Positions 1 to 7,700 of a stretch of 60,539 nucleotides of DNA are shown piece by piece. Below the pieces are notes generated by a model that saw nothing but the letters and a program-made list of their open reading frames with translations, was not told the origin of the DNA and made no database searches. Within the stretch, counting starts at the first letter, position 1. Every line of letters begins with the position of its first letter. Origin of the DNA: Anaerolineae bacterium (GTDB lineage Bacteria; Chloroflexota; Anaerolineae; UBA4142; SHND01); contig JAJTXZ010000023.1 of assembly GCA_021463195.1 (NCBI GenBank), positions 1-60,539 on the forward strand, read 5' to 3'. The position numbers were made by a program, and so were the translations under genes.

Positions 1-97
1 TCATTTCGAATGCAATGAGAAATCTCGTTTGACGCGCAAGGTCGAGATTTCTCGCCTCCGCTCGAAATGACAGTTTGCGCGACTTTGTGCCAGCCCT
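1..97. repeat. Hairpin repeat, right part of a MITE-like element
   Basis: Two nested inverted repeats are visible: TCATTTCGA (1-9) with TCGAAATGA (62-70), and GAGAAATCTCG (17-27) with CGAGATTTCTC (43-53). The stretch after it (71-97) resembles the right end of the element at 12381-12510: both read tgaca, then GCGCGACTTTG, then a variant of the terminal AGCCCT/GCGCCCT. The left end would lie outside the window. Its relation to the complete copy is inferred from this partial match. Confidence 0.5.
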
Positions 98-117
98 ACA
101 GTTGCCGCGGGGGCCTA

Positions 118-146
118 TTGCGCGACCATGATAGAATTTATATAAT
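118..146 (+). promoter_or_regulatory. Sigma70-like promoter of the STAS gene
   Basis: TTGCGC at 118-123 and a perfect TATAAT at 141-146 are separated by 17 nt. They lie about 100 nt upstream of the STAS start codon and point at it. Confidence 0.6.
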
Positions 147-248
147 GTTTTTTGCGCGCAGTGTCATTTTAGCGGCAGACACCGCCGGCGCTTTTTGATA
201 TTCAAGGCGCGCTACAGCTTGATTCTATGCCCACAAAAGGAGTTCATT

Positions 249-584
249 ATGCTCGACATTCAATCTTTGCGCCAAGGCGACGTCACCGTCATTACGCTCA
301 AGGGACGCGTTGACGGTTCGAACGCGTCACAACTCGAAGTCGCGCTGCAAAACGCGCTTGTCGCCAAACAATACAAAATTGTCGTTGATTTGTCGGAAAC
401 TTCCTTTGTCTCTAGCGCGGGCATGCGCGCTCTGCTCAAAGCGCGCAGCGAAACGCAAGACAAAAGGAGCGAACTGCGCCTTGCCGCGCTGACGCCCTTT
501 ATTCTGGATTCGTTCAAGCTTGTCGGGCTGGACAAGCTATTCAAACTCTACGATTCGCGTCAAGCCGCGCTTGCCGATTTTTAA
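249..584 (+). CDS. STAS-domain anti-anti-sigma factor
   Basis: This 111-residue protein is a single STAS domain of the SpoIIAA/RsbV type. Such proteins bind an anti-sigma kinase and are switched off when a serine is phosphorylated. The conserved loop reads DLSETSFVSSAGMR, and the second serine of the SSAG pair (about residue 56) is the expected phosphorylation site. The ATG at 249 is chosen because AAAAGGAG (235-242) lies 6 nt upstream; an in-frame start further upstream has no such site. No anti-sigma kinase, sigma factor or phosphatase is adjacent, so its partners are elsewhere. It is a single-gene unit with its own promoter. The family call is secure, the regulated sigma factor is unknown. 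Confidence 0.9.
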   Translation: MLDIQSLRQGDVTVITLKGRVDGSNASQLEVALQNALVAKQYKIVVDLSETSFVSSAGMRALLKARSETQDKRSELRLAALTPFILDSFKLVGLDKLFKLYDSRQAALADF

Positions 585-658
585 GGCGCCGCGTTTGTCT
601 CGCCAAGTCGCTTGGCTAAACGAACGCGAAAATACAAAGAGAATGATAAAATCGGGGC

Positions 659-1288
659 ATGAATGATTTCATTGATAATCTAATTGATTCGAATCGCGAT
701 TCGAATATTTCCGCCGATGAATTGTTTCGCGCGCGCGCGGCATTGTGCATCGCGCTGTTGGCGGCGATTCTGGCAATCGCGGGGCTGATGGGCGATAATG
801 CCGACCAAGACCAGTTGGCGAGCAATGTGCAAGCGGCGAATATGTACGCCTTTTATCAAGCCAAAGCGATTCGCCAAACGGATTATAAATTGGCGTTGGA
901 TGAGCTGAATTGGGAATTGGACAACAATGCCGCGTTGTCCGCCGCGCAGCGCGCGGCGCTCCAAGAACGGCGCGATAAATATCAAGGCACGGTGGACCGT
1001 TATGAGAGCGAACCGGACGCGTCCGACCCGAATAATCCGCTCAAGGGCGAAGGGAAAAAAGAATTATTGCTGCGCGCGCGTCATTATGAAAGCGCGCGCG
1101 AGGAAGCGGCGACGCGCGGCGCCAATTTCGATTACGCGGCGGGTTTATTGCAAATCGCCATCGTGATTGCGTCAGTCGCCATCATTACGTTGTTGCGTCC
1201 GCTCTTGTACGTGGCGCTCGCTTTAGGCGGCGTCGGTCTGCTGTTGGTTCTCAATGGCGCGTTCAGCATCGTGACGCTGCCTTTTTGA
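659..1288 (+). CDS. DUF4337-like membrane protein
   Basis: A 209-residue protein with one hydrophobic segment near the N-terminus (about residues 28-46), a long charged region (about 60-150) rich in Glu, Arg and Ala that should be helical or coiled-coil, and two hydrophobic segments close together at the C-terminus (about 163-202). This layout and the early AALCIALLAAILAI segment match the DUF4337 family, whose function is unknown. It follows the STAS gene by 75 nt on the same strand. No strong ribosome binding site is visible before ATG 659. No catalytic motif is seen. Confidence 0.7.
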   Translation: MNDFIDNLIDSNRDSNISADELFRARAALCIALLAAILAIAGLMGDNADQDQLASNVQAANMYAFYQAKAIRQTDYKLALDELNWELDNNAALSAAQRAALQERRDKYQGTVDRYESEPDASDPNNPLKGEGKKELLLRARHYESAREEAATRGANFDYAAGLLQIAIVIASVAIITLLRPLLYVALALGGVGLLLVLNGAFSIVTLPF

Positions 1289-1353
1289 AAATATCGAAAT
1301 CGTCTTTTCATCAAATTCAACGGCGCTTGCCGCAGCCATTGTTCCGCGCGGCT

Positions 1354-2112
1354 TTACCCTTTGAGAAAATCTTTGGCGCCTTGTTGCATCAACGAATGCG
1401 TCGAGACCATAATAAAATTCGCGCCTTGTTGAATTTGACGCTGCGCCAGCGCGCCCGTCGAAGCCGGCATGCCGACCGCCAAGTTGGCGCCGCGCGCGAG
1501 CGCGATGGCTTCTTTGATTAACGCTTGCGCCGGACGGTGGTTTGCGCCATCGGGATAACCCATTGCCAACGCCAAATCGCGCGGCCCAATGCAAATGCCG
1601 TCCACGCCTTCGATTTGCACGATTTCCGCCAATTCGTCATACATTTCCGGTTCTTCAAATTGCGGCAGCGCCAAGATTTGTTCGTCCGCGAACGCCACAA
1701 ATTCCGCTTGGGTCATTTGACCGATAAAAAAATCGTTCGCGCGCGAGGGCCCCAAACTGCGCGCGCCGCGCGGCGGATAACGCACCGCGCTGACCAATGT
1801 CCGCACTTCCGCCGCGTTTTTCAAGCCGGGCTGCATCACGCCCAACATGCCCATATCGAGATATTGCAAAATCAATTTCGGATCAAAGATGCCGGGTCGA
1901 ATCAACGGCGTGATGTTGGCGCCCTCGCACGCGCGCGCGACATTTTCCGCCTGCGCCAATGTAATCGCGCCGTGTTCGGCGTCGAGCATATAAAAATCAA
2001 AACCGACCAGTCCGCACCATTCCGCGAGCAGCGGATCGGCGCTCAATGAAATCATTCCATATACGGTGTCGCCGCGCCGTAATTTTATTTTGGTCCTATT
2101 TTCGCGAATCAT
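1354..2112 (-). CDS. HpcH/HpaI-family aldolase
   Basis: A 252-residue member of the class II 2-keto-3-deoxy-acid aldolase family (HpcH/HpaI, GarL, YfaU type), which cleaves 2-oxo-hydroxy acids to pyruvate or a related oxo acid plus an aldehyde. Seen: the DAEHG motif with the catalytic His (44-48), the conserved Arg in PLIRPG (about 72), acidic metal ligands near 153, and GVDGICIGPRDL (169-180) carrying the second metal ligand. The start at 2112 is decided by GGAGG five nt upstream; an in-frame extension to 2217 lacks a binding site and adds a non-conserved Arg-rich leader. No pathway neighbours are present, so the substrate cannot be named. Confidence 0.88.
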   Translation of the reverse strand: MIRENRTKIKLRRGDTVYGMISLSADPLLAEWCGLVGFDFYMLDAEHGAITLAQAENVARACEGANITPLIRPGIFDPKLILQYLDMGMLGVMQPGLKNAAEVRTLVSAVRYPPRGARSLGPSRANDFFIGQMTQAEFVAFADEQILALPQFEEPEMYDELAEIVQIEGVDGICIGPRDLALAMGYPDGANHRPAQALIKEAIALARGANLAVGMPASTGALAQRQIQQGANFIMVSTHSLMQQGAKDFLKG

Positions 2113-2200
2113 GCCGCCTCCGAGGCGTTCCTGTCGCGCGCGTCTAGCGCGCGGTTCGAGTCTCAAGAATGCTATGGTCTCATTATCGCAACAACCCGCG

Positions 2201-2220
2201 AAAATGGAAAATTCCATTTT
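2201..2220. repeat. Perfect palindrome around TGGAA-TTCCA
   Basis: AAAATGGAA (2201-2209) and TTCCATTTT (2212-2220) form a perfect 9-bp dyad in the gap between the aldolase and the methyltransferase. Similar TGGAA/TTCCA dyads occur at 13629-13644 and 22012-22024, all intergenic. Confidence 0.5.
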
Positions 2221-2327
2221 TCACTTGCGATTTTTTTTGCGATTTGCGCGCTCAAACACTCTCCGCCTTTTCCAACCGTCTCCGCACCAACTCCACCACC
2301 GCCTCATACACGCCGTCGCGTTCGCGT

Positions 2328-5300
2328 TTAATTCGTTTGCGCGCGCTGTGTAAGCCATTGCGTCAACGCGACGCCTTCAAGTTTGCGCGTGCCATTGCCA
2401 TCGCGAACATATACGCTGCCGTCAAGGTGAATTACTGCATTGCTTTTTCCCACTTCAATCTCGCACACGGTTCCTTCGGGCAGATGATGAAAGTGAATAT
2501 GCACGAGTCCGAGCGGCGCGGGCGCGAATCGCGTATTCAAGAGACTGCGTATCTTTTGTTCCAAGCCATCCGCGTTTTGGTGACGCCCTACCAAACGATA
2601 ATCCTTGTCCAAACCGCGAATTTCCAGCGTGTCCGAGACTCCGATGAGTAATGTTCCGCCGTCGGTGTTTAAATACGCGGCGATGGTTTTGAGCGCGCCG
2701 ACGAGGACGCCCGGATGCGCCGCGCCCGTTCCCGCGTCCGCTTCCAACGTCTCTTTGAATTCCAGATGCTCGCCTTCGCCCTGCGCGATGAGTTTCAAAA
2801 TGGGATGGGATGTCCAGTAATACGGCGGCTTTTTTTGAACGTTCTCTGCCCATTCGAGATAACTCGCGTATTTTTCACGCACCTCTGCCGTGACGCCTTG
2901 CGCGTGCGCGAGTTTGGGATAGCGGCGACAGTACCACAACTCAACTTCGCGAATGTCATTCTCGTCCAAGCCGTACAGTTGATACACGAGCGCGTCAATT
3001 TCTTTTTGTTCGTGGAGATGGTAGGGGTATTTGGGTTCGGATTTTTGTTTACTCACTATGGAGTCGACAAGATTCTTTAGTTTTGCGCCTTCCTCATCGT
3101 TTGGGGTTGGAAACCGAAATTCTTTAATGTCATCGCCGCTTGTATCAACGGTATGTTTAATGAATGACTTGAATTGATAACGAGCGAAGCGAGAAGAGAG
3201 AAACGCAAGCAGTATTTCCAATGCGATATTTTCGCTGAAAATCCCTGAACCCTTTGCTTCAAATAATCCTTCACTATTAAGTCGAAATGTTGGCGCGTAG
3301 ATTCCTGAAATGGAAAATGTCAAACCTTTCTTAAAGAAAAATCGTTCATTTTTCCACGCAAAACCAGGATTCTTCCTCATGTCAGCAAGCGCGCCTCTTG
3401 CCCAATTTACATAGTACTGAGTTGGCACGTGGTAATTTGGTAACCACCCTTCTGATGCGTTACTTTCGCCTCCCTTTTCAAATGGTACAAAACAGCCGCG
3501 TAACGCGCGCCAGTCTTTATCAACGCCCCTAATTTTTTGTGTTGATGATAATTGCTTCATTTCTTCAACGGGCATTTTCATCCAGTCTTCAATTATTTCG
3601 TATCTTCCGTGCGCGCTTTGTTCAGCCCGCACATATTTACGGTTATTTCCAGTTGAGATTCCATGCACAGCATCCGCAACCTCGCCCAATCTTGTGAATC
3701 GTCTATCCGACAAAATTGCATACAGGTGAGGTGAGGCAACAAAAAACGAACAGTTACCGTAACTACTAACAAGACTTTGTGGATACGTATAATGGGCATA
3801 GTTCAGCGTTTGCACATCCGCCCCGTGCGCGGCAACGGCGATGAGATTTTCAGAGAGCGTTTGCCAATCGCCGTTCTCGATGCCGCGCAAATCGCCCGCG
3901 ACGAGTTTGTGGTCAGCCGACGCGGGCGCTTTGGTGAGAGTCAAAATGCAGGTGTTGACGGTGGCGTTGAAAATCCATGAGGGCAAATCGAGGACATGCT
4001 GGACGGTGGTTGTCTCGAGCAAACGCTTGCGCAGAGGACGGTGCGTTTTGATGGTGCGCCATGTGTCCGAAACGATAAAACAAAATTGTCCATCCGCGCG
4101 CAAGAGTTGCAGCGCGCGCGCGATAAAAAGCCCGTAGGTGTCTTTCGATTGTCCTTTTTCGTTTTCATTGCGCGGATTGAAATAATAATCGCGCACCTTG
4201 TCCTCGACACTTGCGCCATACGGCGGATTGGCGACGACGACATCAAAGCCGCCGTTCTCGAACACTTCGGCAAACTCTACCCACCAATCAAATCCTTGAG
4301 TGCGTAAGGCGCCGTGCAGATATTCTTTGATGGCGCCGCGCTGCGCCGCAATTTGCTGTTTCAGATTTTCTTTGTCGGCTTTGGTGTGCGCTTGCAAATA
4401 GGCCGCCTTGAGCGCTTTGAAATGCTCGATTTGCTGATGCCGAATCAAATCGGATTGCAGCGCGCCTGACGGCGCAGGCACGGTCAACGTGTCGCCCGTT
4501 TCGATTTTGAAATCGAGATTCGGCAGCGGCGGTGGAGTCTCCCCTTCAAATTCGATAATGAGCGAGAGCCAAAGGCGCAAGCGCGCGATATTCACGGCAA
4601 AATCATCCAAGTCCACGCCGTAAAGATTGTTTTGGATAATTTTTAGTTTGCGCTTGTAAGCGTCCTGCGCCGTCATTTGCTCGGCGCGAATTTCCAATTT
4701 TTCGGTGAGGTCAAACAATTCGTGCAACATGCCCAAGATGTACGCGCCGCTACCGCACGCGGGGTCAACGACTTGAACCGCGTCGAGTTTTGCCAAGACG
4801 GCGCGCGCTTGCGGCAACGTCAGCGCATCGGCGCGGCGTTCGTCAATCAATTTTTCATAACCGCCAAGATATTTTTTCAACGCCTCGCGGCACATGAATT
4901 GGACGACTGTTTTGGGCGTGTAATAACTGCCCGTGTCGTGGCGTTTGGTAATCAAACGCTCGAACACTTTGCCGAGCATTTCGGGGTCAACGGCAACCTG
5001 AATATCAAGCGGCGTAGATTCCGTGACGGTAAAATTGTAACGGCGCAAGAGTCCGTCGGGTCCGAGGAGTCGCGCAAAAATTTCATCGCTGAAATCAATC
5101 TGCTGTGGCGCGTCCCATTCGTCCATCTGGTCAAAGAGGCCGCCGTTTAAGAATGGGACCTTGCCAATGCGTTCATCGAGGGCGCGTTTGCTCATGCCCG
5201 TCGGCGCAGTTCCTTCGGCATTGTTCAAACCCCAAAAGAGGACAAAGAATAAATAATCATCGTAAAAGTTGCGTCCGATTTCGATGCATTGGTCGTATAA

Positions 5301-6065
5301 ATCATAAAGATAGCGCGGGTTGTCGTTCAACCAGCGTTTCTTTTGCAAGAAACAGAGAAACAACAAACGATTCATCAAGCGTTGTGTGAATTCGTGCCGC
5401 CGTTCGTCCGCCATTTTACGATTGACGCCGCGTTTCACGCGCAATTCTTTTTTAATCCACGCAAACGTTTCTTCGTATTCGCGGAAAAATTCATTCGTGA
5501 CTTTTTCGACATCGAACGCGCCCGACCATTTCGCAATCCATTCGCGCGCGTCGTCTCCGCGATACCATTCCAGCGCGGGCAAATTAAATTCGCGCAAGGT
5601 TCGCAAACCGATTTCTTGTTCATCCCAACCGAATGACGCGAGTTTTGCCGTCGCCGCTTTTTCGCCCTTGAAATGCGCGAACGTGAAACTGTCGTATTGC
5701 GGCGTCACACAGACAAACAAAAGATTTTCGGCGCGCCACGCTTTTTGATTCGGACGCTGCGCGCGCGCGCTCGGCGCGAGGGCGCGCAGAATTTGACGCA
5801 GGTGCGTGGTATAGACGCGCGGCGTGTTCGTCTCGACGAGAAAGATGCCCCACGGCTGTTCGTCCACGAATGGCGCGATTTGGCGCACCGTCACTTGCTC
5901 GGCAGTCGTTTTATCGAGATGCAATTCGTCGGCGGTGTAATCGTAGAAAAAATCTTCGGGCGCGAGGTCGTCGCGAATTTCCCAAGATAGTTTGTCGCGC
6001 AAAAAATCGAATAATGTTTCGAGATTGCGAATGTGACGAATGTCGGATTCGGAAAGGGTGGGCAT
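2328..6065 (-). CDS. Eco57I-type N6-adenine DNA methyltransferase with C-terminal AlbA_2 domain
   Basis: A 1245-residue protein. The N-terminal 360 residues have no motif I can name with confidence; the type IIG layout would allow a nuclease-like domain here. The methyltransferase core follows: DPACGSG (434-440) binds AdoMet, and NPPYG (613-617) is the catalytic NPPY of N6-adenine enzymes. A target-recognition region covers roughly 700-1050. Residues 1086-1245 form a Schlafen-type AlbA_2 domain (EFKE near its start, then LNTDGGTLLIGVSD). The ATG at 6065 follows AAGGA, and its first residues MPTLSESDIRHI are repeated in three downstream mini-ORFs. With the PLD helicase it looks like a modification/restriction pair. 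The exact system type is inferred. Confidence 0.85.
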   Translation of the reverse strand: MPTLSESDIRHIRNLETLFDFLRDKLSWEIRDDLAPEDFFYDYTADELHLDKTTAEQVTVRQIAPFVDEQPWGIFLVETNTPRVYTTHLRQILRALAPSARAQRPNQKAWRAENLLFVCVTPQYDSFTFAHFKGEKAATAKLASFGWDEQEIGLRTLREFNLPALEWYRGDDAREWIAKWSGAFDVEKVTNEFFREYEETFAWIKKELRVKRGVNRKMADERRHEFTQRLMNRLLFLCFLQKKRWLNDNPRYLYDLYDQCIEIGRNFYDDYLFFVLFWGLNNAEGTAPTGMSKRALDERIGKVPFLNGGLFDQMDEWDAPQQIDFSDEIFARLLGPDGLLRRYNFTVTESTPLDIQVAVDPEMLGKVFERLITKRHDTGSYYTPKTVVQFMCREALKKYLGGYEKLIDERRADALTLPQARAVLAKLDAVQVVDPACGSGAYILGMLHELFDLTEKLEIRAEQMTAQDAYKRKLKIIQNNLYGVDLDDFAVNIARLRLWLSLIIEFEGETPPPLPNLDFKIETGDTLTVPAPSGALQSDLIRHQQIEHFKALKAAYLQAHTKADKENLKQQIAAQRGAIKEYLHGALRTQGFDWWVEFAEVFENGGFDVVVANPPYGASVEDKVRDYYFNPRNENEKGQSKDTYGLFIARALQLLRADGQFCFIVSDTWRTIKTHRPLRKRLLETTTVQHVLDLPSWIFNATVNTCILTLTKAPASADHKLVAGDLRGIENGDWQTLSENLIAVAAHGADVQTLNYAHYTYPQSLVSSYGNCSFFVASPHLYAILSDRRFTRLGEVADAVHGISTGNNRKYVRAEQSAHGRYEIIEDWMKMPVEEMKQLSSTQKIRGVDKDWRALRGCFVPFEKGGESNASEGWLPNYHVPTQYYVNWARGALADMRKNPGFAWKNERFFFKKGLTFSISGIYAPTFRLNSEGLFEAKGSGIFSENIALEILLAFLSSRFARYQFKSFIKHTVDTSGDDIKEFRFPTPNDEEGAKLKNLVDSIVSKQKSEPKYPYHLHEQKEIDALVYQLYGLDENDIREVELWYCRRYPKLAHAQGVTAEVREKYASYLEWAENVQKKPPYYWTSHPILKLIAQGEGEHLEFKETLEADAGTGAAHPGVLVGALKTIAAYLNTDGGTLLIGVSDTLEIRGLDKDYRLVGRHQNADGLEQKIRSLLNTRFAPAPLGLVHIHFHHLPEGTVCEIEVGKSNAVIHLDGSVYVRDGNGTRKLEGVALTQWLTQRAQTN

Positions 6066-6082
6066 TATTTTTCCTTGAGTGA

Positions 6083-6110
6083 TTGACAGCCGAGAAAATT
6101 GGGTTACACT
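6083..6110 (+). promoter_or_regulatory. Plus-strand promoter without an obvious gene
   Basis: TTGACA (6083-6088), 16 nt, TACACT (6105-6110). It occupies the same position relative to the methyltransferase start as the DUF2283 promoter (8691-8718) does to mini-ORF R3, and the flanking bases are similar. No plus-strand gene follows before the convergent DUF3800 gene; a possible structured RNA does. Confidence 0.45.
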
Positions 6111-6120
6111 AGAAACGTAA

Positions 6121-6136
6121 AAAGCGAACACGCTTT
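6121..6136 (-). terminator. Short terminator-like hairpin after DUF3800
   Basis: AAAGCG, a 4-nt loop and CGCTTT. On the minus strand it is followed by TT, and it lies between the DUF3800 stop and the methyltransferase start. The stem is only 6 bp, so termination may be weak. Confidence 0.3.
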
Positions 6137-6138
6137 CT

Positions 6139-6216
6139 CCCGCCTCGCGAAAAGTCGCCGACTGTGGCGGCCTGCCCCCTCCTGTAAGTGATGGAGGAAC
6201 GGGCTAGCGGGGCGGG
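6139..6216 (+). ncRNA. Candidate structured RNA
   Basis: The segment can fold into a closed multiloop: outer stem CCCGCC (6139-6144) with GGCGGG (6211-6216), hairpin CGCC/GGCG (6156-6169) and hairpin CCTCC/GGAGG (6178-6197). It starts about 22 nt after the expected start site of the promoter at 6083-6110. No known RNA family is recognised, and the folding was judged by eye only, so this is a candidate. Confidence 0.25.
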
Positions 6217-6241
6217 TTTCGTTATTGCGACAATACAGTCT

Positions 6242-6862
6242 TTAGCCCTCGAACTCGTATACGCGTCGAATGCGCTTTTGCAATATCTCGAACGCCTCTG
6301 CGTCGCCATCGGTATCGCGTCGCAATAACGCCCCGGCGACAATATCCGCGATTTGAATCAACGGCTCGCTGTGCGAACGTCGGATTTGAATGCGCTTGAA
6401 ATGGCGCGGCATCGCTCGCGCTTTCATAAAACGATTCAGTTCCGTATAAAGATGAGACGCAGAGCCGAACTCATCCAGAATCAGAGTTGCGCCCTCACGT
6501 GCCTGTGCGGGAATTTTTTGCAGCAGTTCGGTCACAAAAAACAGATACAACTCGTAAGGACGCATCACTCGATACGCATCGGAAAGATTGGTCTTGTCGG
6601 CGACAATTGCCCAACTTGCAAAGGGCGCGCGTGCTAACTCGGAGAGAATTCGTTTCCTCAAACGCGCGGATGACAAGTGATTGAATTTGAATTCAAAATT
6701 CGCTCGCAAATTCGACTCGGCACGCAGCCGCGCGAGCAGGCGCCGTAAATCATCCGGCACGGCAGTGGCAATCACGGCGACGACAAAATATCGCGAGGCG
6801 CCTTTGTCAAACGAAAAACTGACATCGCCTGCTTCATCGCCTGCAAACGTGAGCGTGACCAT
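6242..6862 (-). CDS. DUF3800 protein
   Basis: A 206-residue protein of the DUF3800 family, predicted RNase H-like fold and often found in defence islands and prophages. The acidic positions expected for the fold are visible: FAGDEAG near residue 9, LILDEFG in the middle, and QIADIVAGALLR near the end. It is the only minus-strand gene inside the cassette array between the helicase and the methyltransferase. Its start codon (6860-6862) is 4 nt downstream, in its own direction, of the stop codon of mini-ORF R1, and no ribosome binding site is seen, so translational coupling to R1 is possible. The molecular activity of the family is not established. Confidence 0.78.
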   Translation of the reverse strand: MVTLTFAGDEAGDVSFSFDKGASRYFVVAVIATAVPDDLRRLLARLRAESNLRANFEFKFNHLSSARLRKRILSELARAPFASWAIVADKTNLSDAYRVMRPYELYLFFVTELLQKIPAQAREGATLILDEFGSASHLYTELNRFMKARAMPRHFKRIQIRRSHSEPLIQIADIVAGALLRRDTDGDAEAFEILQKRIRRVYEFEG

Positions 6863-6866
6863 GAAT

Positions 6867-6959
6867 TTAATTCAACTCCATCCACGCAAGGAGCAAGTGA
6901 TCGAACAAGGTTTCGAGATTGTGAATACGGTGAATGTCGTATTCGGAAATGGTGGGCAT
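6867..6959 (-). repeat. Mini-ORF R1: methyltransferase start fused to helicase end (30 codons)
   Basis: An uninterrupted 30-codon frame reads MPTISEYDIHRIHNLETLFD, then HLLL, then AWMELN and stop. The first part matches the N-terminus of the methyltransferase; the last six residues match the C-terminus of the helicase. GAGGA lies about 7 nt before the ATG. Compared with R2 and R3 the middle is deleted, yet the frame is kept. The stop overlaps a TTAA that marks every unit boundary in this array. It may be a recombination scar, a leader peptide, or both. Confidence 0.7.
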
Positions 6960-6978
6960 CAGTTTTCCTCAATTAAGA

Positions 6979-6984
6979 TATAAT
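6979..6984 (+). promoter_or_regulatory. -10 box of antitoxin copy 1
   Basis: A perfect TATAAT, 20 nt before the AAGGAG-ATG of the antitoxin gene. No convincing -35 element is seen at the usual distance. The same box is repeated before copy 2 at 7675-7680. Confidence 0.5.
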
Positions 6985-7004
6985 ACAACAACAAGGAGCG
7001 AGTC

Positions 7005-7313
7005 ATGGCATTGGCACAGAAAAAAAAGAAACGGACGGCGGCAAAACCACGCGCCGCGCAACGCAAATTGCGAATGACCTATCGTCAAGTTTTGGCAAGG
7101 GTCCGCGCCTTGTCGCCCGCTGACCGGGAACGTTTGCGCGCGGAATTGGAAAAGCAGCCGCGCGTGTATATTCTTAAACCAGACCTGTCGCCAGAGGCAG
7201 TGCGCCGCGGGCAACAAATGGCAGCCGAAATTCGCCAAGAGCTGGCAGCCCAAGTGACAGGCACGCTCGAAGAAACCATGATCGAGTTGCGAGGACGTTC
7301 ATGGATGTCATAG
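7005..7313 (+). CDS. Putative antitoxin of PIN toxin, copy 1
   Basis: A 102-residue protein with a Lys/Arg-rich start (MALAQKKKKR) and a charged helical body with the segment LSPADRERLRAELEKQPRVYI. I do not recognise the family. The antitoxin role is inferred from position: the same gene at 7701 overlaps a complete PIN toxin gene, and the Lys-rich start suggests DNA binding. AAGGAG (6993-6998) lies 6 nt upstream. About the first 56 codons are nearly identical to copy 2 at an offset of exactly 696 bp; the C-terminal half has diverged. Its own partner (7301-7432) is truncated, so this copy could act as an orphan antitoxin or cross-neutralise the second toxin. Confidence 0.65.
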   Translation: MALAQKKKKRTAAKPRAAQRKLRMTYRQVLARVRALSPADRERLRAELEKQPRVYILKPDLSPEAVRRGQQMAAEIRQELAAQVTGTLEETMIELRGRSWMS

Positions 7314-7432
7314 ACACCGATGTGTTTTTGATCGAGTTTGCTTACCATAGTTTCGTCACATGGAATGTCAAATATTTCAAAAATAAAACGACGCTGGCGG
7401 TTTATACGCCTCAAGAATATCTCGCGCGTTAA
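7301..7432 (+). pseudogene. PIN toxin copy 1 with in-frame internal deletion
   Basis: A 43-codon frame starting MDVIDTDVFLIEFAYH and continuing directly into SFVTWNVKYFKNKTTL and a C-terminus identical to the complete PIN gene at 7997-8452. Compared with that gene, exactly 324 nt (108 codons) are missing between the 16th codon and the SFVTWN segment, so the frame stays open. The N-terminal aspartates remain but the central acidic active-site residues are gone, so it should be catalytically dead. It overlaps the end of the antitoxin by 13 nt, as in the complete pair. The stop TAA overlaps the convergent stop of R2 in a TTAA. Confidence 0.85.
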
Positions 7433-7655
7433 TTCAACTCCATCCACGCTTTCAAAATCGGTTTCACTCCCGCGGGCGCTTGCGCCGCTTCAAGTACGTC
7501 GCTTTGATGTGCGCTTCCACTTTTTTCCGCAATACGGTCAACGTCTCGTCGCTCAAGGCGCTTTGCATCTTCCCCTCACATTGGGCGCGGAGAAAATCGA
7601 ATAACGTTTCGAGATTGTGAATACGGTGAATGTCGTATTCGGAAATGGTGGGCAT
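7429..7655 (-). pseudogene. Mini-ORF R2: methyltransferase start/helicase end chimera, frameshifted
   Basis: From an ATG at 7655 the frame reads MPTISEYDIHRIHNLETLFD, FLRAQCEG, then LSDETLTVLRKKVEAHIKAT as in the helicase C-terminus. One T is missing near 7490 (gccgcttcaag against gccgctttcaag in the helicase), which shifts the frame so that translation stops at 7464. Without the shift it would end in AWMELN at 7429 like R3. Its 5' part is identical to R1, and it belongs to the same 696-bp duplication as the antitoxin. Confidence 0.7.
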
Positions 7656-7674
7656 CAGTTTTCCTCAATTAAGA

Positions 7675-7680
7675 TATAAT
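7675..7680 (+). promoter_or_regulatory. -10 box of antitoxin copy 2
   Basis: A perfect TATAAT, 20 nt before the ATG at 7701, identical in context to the box before copy 1. The opposite strand carries the R2 start, so the short gap may hold divergent promoters. Confidence 0.5.
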
Positions 7681-7700
7681 ACAACAACAAGGAGCAAATT

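Noticed and set aside
7464-7655. R2 as a functional gene
   Set aside because: A one-base deletion near 7490 shifts the frame, and the tail is Arg-rich nonsense compared with R3.
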